The notes beneath the pieces were generated by a model, which did not search any database, was not told the DNA's origin, and saw nothing but the letters and a program-made list of their open reading frames with translations. Below, piece by piece: positions 6,092 through 10,253 of a stretch of DNA of 10,253 nt. Source of the stretch: Actinomycetes bacterium (lineage in GTDB: Bacteria; Actinomycetota; Acidimicrobiia; Spongiisociales; UBA5794); the NCBI GenBank assembly GCA_023336875.1, contig JAMBLH010000064.1, positions 1-10,253 of the forward strand, written 5' to 3'. A program made the position numbers and the translations under genes. How positions within the stretch are numbered: the stretch's first letter is position 1; every line of letters begins with the position of its first letter.

Positions 6092-6282
6092 CGGTGCAAA
6101 AGGCAGACCTGGAAGCGAAGCTTCTCGAGATAGAAGGTGTCGTCACAGAGGTCGAGGAAGAGGCACGGTCGAACGTTGTCACGATTGCGGTCGTTGTTGG
6201 TGTCGTGGTCGTTGGAGTGGTTGCGCTTGCGATCTGGCGTTCGAGACGCTCGAGGATCCGCGTTGAGGTCTACACGCAGTGA
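6088..6282 (+). CDS. Small single-span membrane protein (64 aa)
   Basis: ATG 6088 overlaps the upstream TGA (ATGA) and has AGGAG 7 bases before it, so translation is well supported. Residues 1-28 form an acidic amphipathic helix (LEAKLLEIEGVVTEVEEEA). Residues 29-50 are a Val-rich transmembrane helix, followed by a basic patch (RSRRSR, 51-56) and a short tail. This suggests a single-pass inner-membrane protein with the basic segment at the cytoplasmic face. Its layout recalls the small DUF3618/YtxH-type partners often found beside holin-X genes, but I cannot assign it to a family by sequence. Function unknown; probably acts with its overlapping neighbours. Confidence 0.72.
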   Translation: MTVQKADLEAKLLEIEGVVTEVEEEARSNVVTIAVVVGVVVVGVVALAIWRSRRSRIRVEVYTQ

Positions 6283-6551
6283 CAGATCGGGCCCGACACA
6301 CTGCGACAATTTGGTGGAGGCGTCGCTTCCCTCCGCTAACCAGAGTCGGCTGGAATATCGCGACATTCGGTGACTCCCGGCCAACTGCCCAAACCCTCTT
6401 CGGATTCGGATTGATGGGGGCTGGTCTCGTGCTGAAACGGAATTCTCGGCGGAAGGTGCTGTACCGCGGCTACATCAAGCCGGGAACCGGAACACACATC
6501 AGGGTCTACAAGGGCAACCGGACCGTCTATGACGGCTCCCTGGAAGGCTGA
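6279..6551 (+). CDS. Unrecognised 90-aa protein with weak membrane segment and beta-rich C-terminus
   Basis: The GTG start at 6279 overlaps the preceding TGA (GTGA), with GAGG roughly 10 bases upstream. The N-terminal 35 residues are Arg/Trp-rich and basic (IWWRRR at 11-16). A short Gly-rich hydrophobic stretch (about 37-53) may be a membrane hairpin or half-helix. The C-terminal 58-86 part (KVLYRGYIKPGTGTHIRVY, then KGNRTVYDG) looks like beta strands of a small soluble domain. I do not recognise a family. The conserved-looking operon position and lack of stops support a real gene. It is followed after 2 bases by a 31-aa membrane peptide. Confidence 0.6.
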   Translation: MTDRARHTATIWWRRRFPPLTRVGWNIATFGDSRPTAQTLFGFGLMGAGLVLKRNSRRKVLYRGYIKPGTGTHIRVYKGNRTVYDGSLEG

Positions 6552-6553
6552 GC

Positions 6554-6649
6554 ATGGCCAGCGGTGACAAGAAGTGGGTACGCGTCGTGATATGGCTTGT
6601 GGTTGCAATGATGGTTCTGACGGTCATGGCGGCGCTACTTCCTTCATGA
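6554..6649 (+). CDS. Tiny membrane peptide (31 aa) overlapping the trmI start
   Basis: ATG 6554 lies 2 bases after the previous stop and has the ribosome binding site GGAAGG (6542-6547) at a 6-base gap. The frame ends at TGA 6647-6649, and its last bases form the ATGA that contains the trmI start. The peptide has a short charged head (SGDKKWVR, 3-10) and one hydrophobic helix (about 11-30, VVIWLVVAMMVLTVMAALLP), typical of single-span microproteins. Such short KK-head, one-helix proteins are often overlooked in bacterial annotation. Function unknown; it may simply ensure translational coupling into trmI, or it may be a membrane component of the upstream cluster. Confidence 0.65.
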   Translation: MASGDKKWVRVVIWLVVAMMVLTVMAALLPS

Positions 6650-7452
6650 CTCGAACCGGTGACCCTTTTGTCGAGGGTGAATCATGCCTGCTCTCTGACG
6701 TCAAGAATCGGCAATTCCTCATCTCACTGGACATGAACGCAACCTTTCAATTCGACAAGGGGATCGTCCCTCACTCCGACCTGATCGGCCTTCGGGAGGG
6801 ATCCACCGTCCGCACGTCGAAGGGTTCGACACTTGTTGCGATGCGCCCAAGGCTCGCGGACCACGTTCTCAGGATGAAACGAGGAGCTGCGGTGATGTAC
6901 CCAAAGGACGCGGGTGCGCTCATTACGTGGGCAGATATTGCACCGGGCTGCGTCGTTGTCGAGGCTGGCACGGGTTCCGGTGCACTCACGATTGCACTCT
7001 CGAGAGCTGTCGGCACCGAGGGACGGATCATCAGTGTCGAGCGACGCGAGGACCACCTGAACCACGCGATCAAACTCGTCGAATCCTTCGTCGGGTCGAT
7101 GCCTTCAAACGTCGAGTTCGTTCTCGGTAATGTCGAAGATGTACTCGAATCACGAACTCCTGATCGCATCGTCCTCGATATGCCCGAACCCTGGAACGTC
7201 GTCAAAGCGGCCGCCGAAGTTCTGCCCGGAGGAGGCGGTTTTGCATGCTACCTACCGAATGTGCCGCAGGTCCAACAGGTTCGGGATGCGCTCTGGGACA
7301 CCAGGGCCTACACGGGCACCGAGACGTTCGAGGTGATGATGCGGGGCTGGACGATCGACGATAGAAGCGTCCGACCCGATCATCGGATGATCGGCCACAC
7401 GGGGTTCCTTACCGTGTCGCGCAGGCGGCTTCCTGAAGAGGCGAACGGGTAG
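6646..7452 (+). CDS. trmI: tRNA (adenine-58-N1)-methyltransferase TrmI
   Basis: 268 residues from ATG 6646. The enzyme uses S-adenosylmethionine to form m1A58 (and in some species m1A57) in the tRNA T-loop, acting as a tetramer in the cytosol. The N-terminal beta domain (about 10-70) precedes GAAVMYPKDAGALI, characteristic of the TrmI group. The Rossmann domain shows SAM motif I VEAGTGSGAL (105-114), ribose-binding Glu132 in ISVERRED, and the catalytic motif LDMPEPW with Asp178. An upstream in-frame GTG at 6574 would add 24 residues, but it lies inside the 31-aa gene; the ATGA overlap favours 6646, and the resulting length is close to the 280-residue M. tuberculosis enzyme Rv2118c. trmI lies close to mpa in mycobacteria too, so the neighbourhood is conserved. 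Confidence 0.93.
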   Translation: MTRTGDPFVEGESCLLSDVKNRQFLISLDMNATFQFDKGIVPHSDLIGLREGSTVRTSKGSTLVAMRPRLADHVLRMKRGAAVMYPKDAGALITWADIAPGCVVVEAGTGSGALTIALSRAVGTEGRIISVERREDHLNHAIKLVESFVGSMPSNVEFVLGNVEDVLESRTPDRIVLDMPEPWNVVKAAAEVLPGGGGFACYLPNVPQVQQVRDALWDTRAYTGTETFEVMMRGWTIDDRSVRPDHRMIGHTGFLTVSRRRLPEEANG

Positions 7453-7486
7453 AGGAGCGGTGGGGGTCGGAACGAAGTTGTGCGGT

Positions 7487-7735
7487 CTACGGCTCGATGT
7501 AGATGCACTCGCCCGGGCACTCTTCGGCAGATTCGACGACCAACTCCATCTGATCATCGGGGAAGTTCGCGATCCCTTTTGCACCCTCTGGGTTGCCCTC
7601 TGATTCTGCGAAGACCTTGTCGCCTTCCTTGACATACGCCAGACCGTCATCGAGTAGTACGAACACATCGGGTGCAATCTCTTCGCAGAGTCCGTCACCG
7701 GTGCAAAGATCCTGATCGATCCAGACCTTCATCAT
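7487..7735 (-). CDS. Small ferredoxin with Cys-x2-Asp-x2-Cys cluster motif
   Basis: 82 residues. A single Fe-S site is visible: Cys11, Asp14 and Cys17 in CTGDGLC, then Cys73 in ECPGEC. Asp replaces the second ligand Cys, as at Asp14 of Pyrococcus furiosus ferredoxin, so the protein should hold a [3Fe-4S] cluster or an Asp-ligated [4Fe-4S] cluster. The N-terminus VWIDQDLCTGDGLC and the acidic surface are typical of small actinobacterial electron carriers. Cys77 is an additional, non-canonical cysteine. Electron partner unknown; no P450 or reductase is in the window. Two ATG codons are adjacent (7735 and 7732); AAGGA lies 3 bases from the first and 6 from the second, so initiation may be at 7732. 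It is convergent with trmI (34-base gap, no clear terminator hairpin) and divergent from mpa. Confidence 0.88.
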   Translation of the reverse strand: MMKVWIDQDLCTGDGLCEEIAPDVFVLLDDGLAYVKEGDKVFAESEGNPEGAKGIANFPDDQMELVVESAEECPGECIYIEP

Positions 7736-7878
7736 GTTTCCTTCGTCCGAGCAGTGGTTGGGTGCCGCCGTAGCAGCAATTTGGTCAATCTAGTCACACA
7801 ACGTCCGATATTGACAGAATCAAGTCCTACACTCGAATGCGGAGATCACGCAACGATCGACCGGGTAAGGAGGTCGAG
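7736..7878. other. Divergent intergenic region between ferredoxin and mpa
   Basis: This 143-base region should hold promoters for both the ferredoxin and the proteasome genes. On the plus strand there is a perfect TTGACA (7811-7816) but no -10 at the normal spacing, and a TACACT hexamer (7828-7833) that could act as a -10 with a leader of about 40 bases. On the minus strand I find no convincing pair. An upstream in-frame ATG at 7837 would lengthen mpa but would take up most of the putative leader. I see no RNA gene or repeat. Confidence 0.3.
7867..7873 (+). promoter_or_regulatory. Strong ribosome binding site deciding the mpa start
   Basis: AAGGAGG, near-perfect complement to the 16S 3' end, lies 5 bases before GTG 7879. 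It selects that codon over the in-frame ATG at 7837, which has no comparable site and would add 14 basic residues. Confidence 0.75.
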
Positions 7879-9591
7879 GTGTCAGACAACGAGAGAGAGC
7901 AGAACGAACAGTCCGTTCGGATGCTCGAAGAAGAAATCGCTGTGTTGCGGCGCAGGCTCGAGGACGCTCCGCGTCGTGTCCGCCTGCTCGAGGAGCGTTT
8001 GCTCGAGATCCGCAGCCAACTCGCACAGGCCACAAGCCAGAACGACAAGATGTCCACCGCACTCACGGAAACACGGGAGCAGCTCGCGTTGTTGCGCGAC
8101 GAGGTTGAGAAGCTCACCGCTCCTCCGAACCCATTCGGCACTGTCATTGGCGTCAATCCTGATGGAACGGTCGACGTCCTCGCATCGGGGCGAAAGTTGC
8201 GTGTATCCGTCGAACCAACAGTGGAGATAAAGCAGCTCGAGCGCGGCCAGGAGGTCATCCTCAACGATGCCTTCAATGTCGTTGACGTGAGGACCTTCGA
8301 AAACACAGGCGACATAGCAACGATCAAAGAGCTTCTTGGCGACGATCGTCTGATCGTTCTCGTGCGCGGCGACGAGGAGCGGGTCGTCACCCGGGGTGCA
8401 CCTGTCCATGACGAGTACATGCGCGCCGGCGACCTCGTGAGGCTGGACGCAAAGACAGGCATCGCTCTTGAGAAGCTTGCTCGCCCTGAGGTCGAGGAGT
8501 TGATCCTCGAAGAGGTGCCAGACATCACCTACGACGATATCGGTGGCCTCGAGTCACAGATCGAGATCATCCAGGACGCCGTCGAATTGCCATATCTGCA
8601 CCGCGAGCGCTTCGAGACCTACAGCCTCCAAGCTCCCAAAGGCGTACTCCTCTATGGGCCCCCCGGATGTGGGAAGACGTTGATCGCAAAGGCCGTCGCG
8701 AACTCGCTCGCGAGAACGGTAGCCGAGACAACAGGTTCGGCTGACACACGGTCCTACTTTCTCAACATCAAGGGTCCAGAACTCCTCAACAAGTACGTCG
8801 GGGAGACAGAGCGACAGATTCGGCTCATCTTCCAGCGTGCAAAGGAGAAGTCGGACGAGGGAGTCCCTGTAATCGTGTTCTTCGACGAGATGGATTCCCT
8901 GTTTCGTACCCGCGGTACAGGCGTCTCCTCAGATGTCGAATCAACGATCGTTCCACAGCTGCTTAGCGAGCTCGACGGAGTCGAGTCACTCAAGAACGTC
9001 ATCGTCATCGGCGCATCGAACCGTGAAGACCTCATCGATCCAGCAATCCTGCGCCCCGGCAGACTCGACGTGAAGATCAAGATCGAACGACCGGACGCCG
9101 AGTCGGCAAGACGGATCTTTGCGATCTACCTCACCACGAGCCTCCCCTACGACCAATCGGAGACAGAGTCCCACGGCTCGGTCGATTCCTTTATCCAGTC
9201 TCTAATCGACTCCACGGTCGATGCCATGTACGCCGAAGGTGCCAGAAACCGATTCCTCGAGGTCACCTATGCCAATGGCGACAGGGAGGAGCTCTATTTC
9301 AAGGATTTTGCGTCCGGCGCGATGATCGAGAACATCGTGAGGAGGGCGAAGAAGGACGCCATCAAGCGCGAGATCAGCAACGGTTCCTCCGGGCTCAAGA
9401 CTGAAGACATGATCAATGCGGTGCATCAGGAATTCAAGGAGCACGAGGATCTCCCGAATACCACGAACCCTGACGACTGGGCCAGGATCTCTGGGAAGAA
9501 GGGTGAGCGCATCGTCTACGTGCGCACGCTCATCGAAGGTGACGGCGAACAGAGGGCGATCGAAGCCGTGTCGCCCGGCCAATACCTCTGA
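7879..9591 (+). CDS. mpa: Proteasome-associated AAA+ ATPase Mpa/ARC
   Basis: 570 residues from GTG 7879. Mpa forms a hexamer that captures Pup-tagged proteins, unfolds them with ATP and threads them into the 20S proteasome. Regions in order: a coiled coil (about 8-80) that binds Pup; tandem OB-fold interdomain (about 83-200); and an AAA+ domain with Walker A GPPGCGKT (260-267), pore loop KYVGE (305-309), Walker B IVFFDEMD (332-339, Asp336/Glu337) and a second region of homology with Arg fingers near 392-395 (LRPGRLD). The beta-rich insertion near 450-480 is typical of the ARC group. The C-terminus ends GQYL, the gate-opening motif that docks into the proteasome alpha ring. It is somewhat shorter than M. 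tuberculosis Mpa (609 aa), mainly N-terminally. dop begins 2 bases after its stop. All catalytic motifs are intact. Confidence 0.97.
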   Translation: MSDNEREQNEQSVRMLEEEIAVLRRRLEDAPRRVRLLEERLLEIRSQLAQATSQNDKMSTALTETREQLALLRDEVEKLTAPPNPFGTVIGVNPDGTVDVLASGRKLRVSVEPTVEIKQLERGQEVILNDAFNVVDVRTFENTGDIATIKELLGDDRLIVLVRGDEERVVTRGAPVHDEYMRAGDLVRLDAKTGIALEKLARPEVEELILEEVPDITYDDIGGLESQIEIIQDAVELPYLHRERFETYSLQAPKGVLLYGPPGCGKTLIAKAVANSLARTVAETTGSADTRSYFLNIKGPELLNKYVGETERQIRLIFQRAKEKSDEGVPVIVFFDEMDSLFRTRGTGVSSDVESTIVPQLLSELDGVESLKNVIVIGASNREDLIDPAILRPGRLDVKIKIERPDAESARRIFAIYLTTSLPYDQSETESHGSVDSFIQSLIDSTVDAMYAEGARNRFLEVTYANGDREELYFKDFASGAMIENIVRRAKKDAIKREISNGSSGLKTEDMINAVHQEFKEHEDLPNTTNPDDWARISGKKGERIVYVRTLIEGDGEQRAIEAVSPGQYL

Positions 9592-9593
9592 TA

Positions 9594-10253
9594 ATGACCG
9601 AACCCCAGGTACTCGGCACCGAGGTTGAATACGGCATCACCGTAACGAACGATGCAACCTTCAATCCAGTGTCGGCGTCAGCAGCGCTCGTGAACGCCCA
9701 CGCACGTGGAGCAGACCGGGTCAAATGGTCATACGATGACGAGTCGCCCGGTCGTGACGCTCGGGGGTTCGTCGTTGGCGAAATACCGATCGACGAAACA
9801 GATTCGGGCCTCATCAACGCCGTGCTCCACAACGGAGCGAGGCTATATGTTGACCATGCTCACCCCGAGTACTCCACACCTGAGTGCGCTGATCCCCTCG
9901 AGGCCACCCTGTACGACAAGGCAGGCGAGTTGATCATGTATAGAGCAATGGCCCATGTGAACACCTCGCTACCGCCTGGTTCGCGAATGGTCATCCACAA
10001 GAACAACTCGGATGGCAAGGGCAATTCGTACGGCGCCCACGAGAACTACTTGGTACCGCGCTCTGTCCCTTTCGGAGATATCGTGCACCACATGACCACG
10101 TTCATGGTGTCGCGCCAAATCCTCACGGGATCAGGCAAGGTTGGATCCGAACACGGCAGAAGCTCGGTCCCGTTCCAACTGACTCAGCGTGCAGATTTCT
10201 TCGAGGAGGAGGTGGGTCTCGAAACGACGCTCAAGCGACCCATCATCAACACC
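9594..10253 (+). CDS. dop: Pup deamidase/depupylase Dop (5' part, runs off window)
   Basis: The first 220 codons are visible and remain open at the window edge; the family is about 500 residues. Dop converts the C-terminal Gln of Pup to Glu where Pup is encoded with Gln, and removes Pup from substrates. The N-terminus VLGTEVEYGI contains the ATP/Mg-binding glutamates of the glutamine-synthetase-like fold. Asp87 in YVDHAHPEYSTPEC is the likely catalytic aspartate. HKNNSDGKGNSYGAHENY (from about residue 135) is a further metal/nucleotide region. The roughly 40-residue segment between the first strands and Asp87, with SASAALVNAH and GRDARGF, corresponds to the Dop-specific loop and separates it from the ligase PafA. 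The ATG is 2 bases downstream of the mpa stop and lacks its own Shine-Dalgarno, which suggests coupled translation. pup and the 20S subunit genes are expected further right. Confidence 0.95.
   Translation, partial: MTEPQVLGTEVEYGITVTNDATFNPVSASAALVNAHARGADRVKWSYDDESPGRDARGFVVGEIPIDETDSGLINAVLHNGARLYVDHAHPEYSTPECADPLEATLYDKAGELIMYRAMAHVNTSLPPGSRMVIHKNNSDGKGNSYGAHENYLVPRSVPFGDIVHHMTTFMVSRQILTGSGKVGSEHGRSSVPFQLTQRADFFEEEVGLETTLKRPIINT

Noticed and set aside
7453..7486. Terminator between trmI and ferredoxin
   Set aside because: The 34-base gap contains no inverted repeat with adequate stem length and no T-tract on either strand.
7827..8528. 233-codon minus-strand frame antisense to mpa
   Set aside because: The translation is dominated by Ser/Arg/Thr, typical of the reverse frame of a GC-rich Glu/Asp-rich gene, and the sense strand is unequivocally Mpa.

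Overview
The window reads as chromosomal core-type sequence from an actinobacterium. The decisive evidence is the right end, which carries the proteasome-activating AAA+ ATPase Mpa/ARC (C-terminal GQYL tail) followed directly by the depupylase Dop, the start of a Pup-proteasome locus. A TrmI-type tRNA m1A methyltransferase, a DivIVA-domain coiled-coil protein, a BON+OmpA protein resembling mycobacterial ArfA and a holin-X-like membrane protein fit the same phylum. Base composition is moderately GC-rich by eye, GTG and TTG starts occur, and genes are tightly packed with many 4-base stop/start overlaps. The class cannot be fixed from the sequence; an Acidimicrobiia-like or other deep-branching lineage is an inference.

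Layout: (1) 1-270 (+) is the C-terminal end of an unrecognised Ala/Arg/Glu-rich protein. (2) 276-1960 (-) is a two-gene operon: a CREST/alkaline-ceramidase-like seven-helix membrane hydrolase, then a serine/threonine dehydratase, coupled by a 4-base overlap. (3) 1961-2104 is an intergenic region with candidate divergent promoters. (4) 2105-2875 (+) is a DivIVA-domain protein. (5) 2981-4287 (+) is a BON/OmpA cell-envelope protein coupled to a 43-residue single-span membrane protein, an arrangement like mycobacterial arfA-arfB. (6) A hairpin separates this from a convergent MFS exporter (4354-5655, -). (7) From a divergent promoter region, 5747-7452 (+) is a compact chain: holin-X-like membrane protein, 64-aa membrane protein, 90-aa orphan, 31-aa membrane peptide, then trmI. 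Four of the five genes touch or overlap at ATGA/GTGA junctions. (8) A small ferredoxin (7487-7735, -) lies convergent to trmI. (9) 7879 to the end (+) is mpa and the first 220 codons of dop.

Functional picture: the right end belongs to pupylation-dependent protein turnover, where Mpa unfolds Pup-tagged proteins for the 20S proteasome and Dop matures or removes Pup. The rest is mostly cell-envelope biology (DivIVA, BON/OmpA plus partner, holin-X cluster, exporter) plus a small lipid/amino-acid operon. I see no mobile element, CRISPR array, tRNA or rRNA. The least explained parts are the chain of tiny membrane proteins upstream of trmI, the ArfA/ArfB-like pair, and the ceramidase-like/dehydratase pair.
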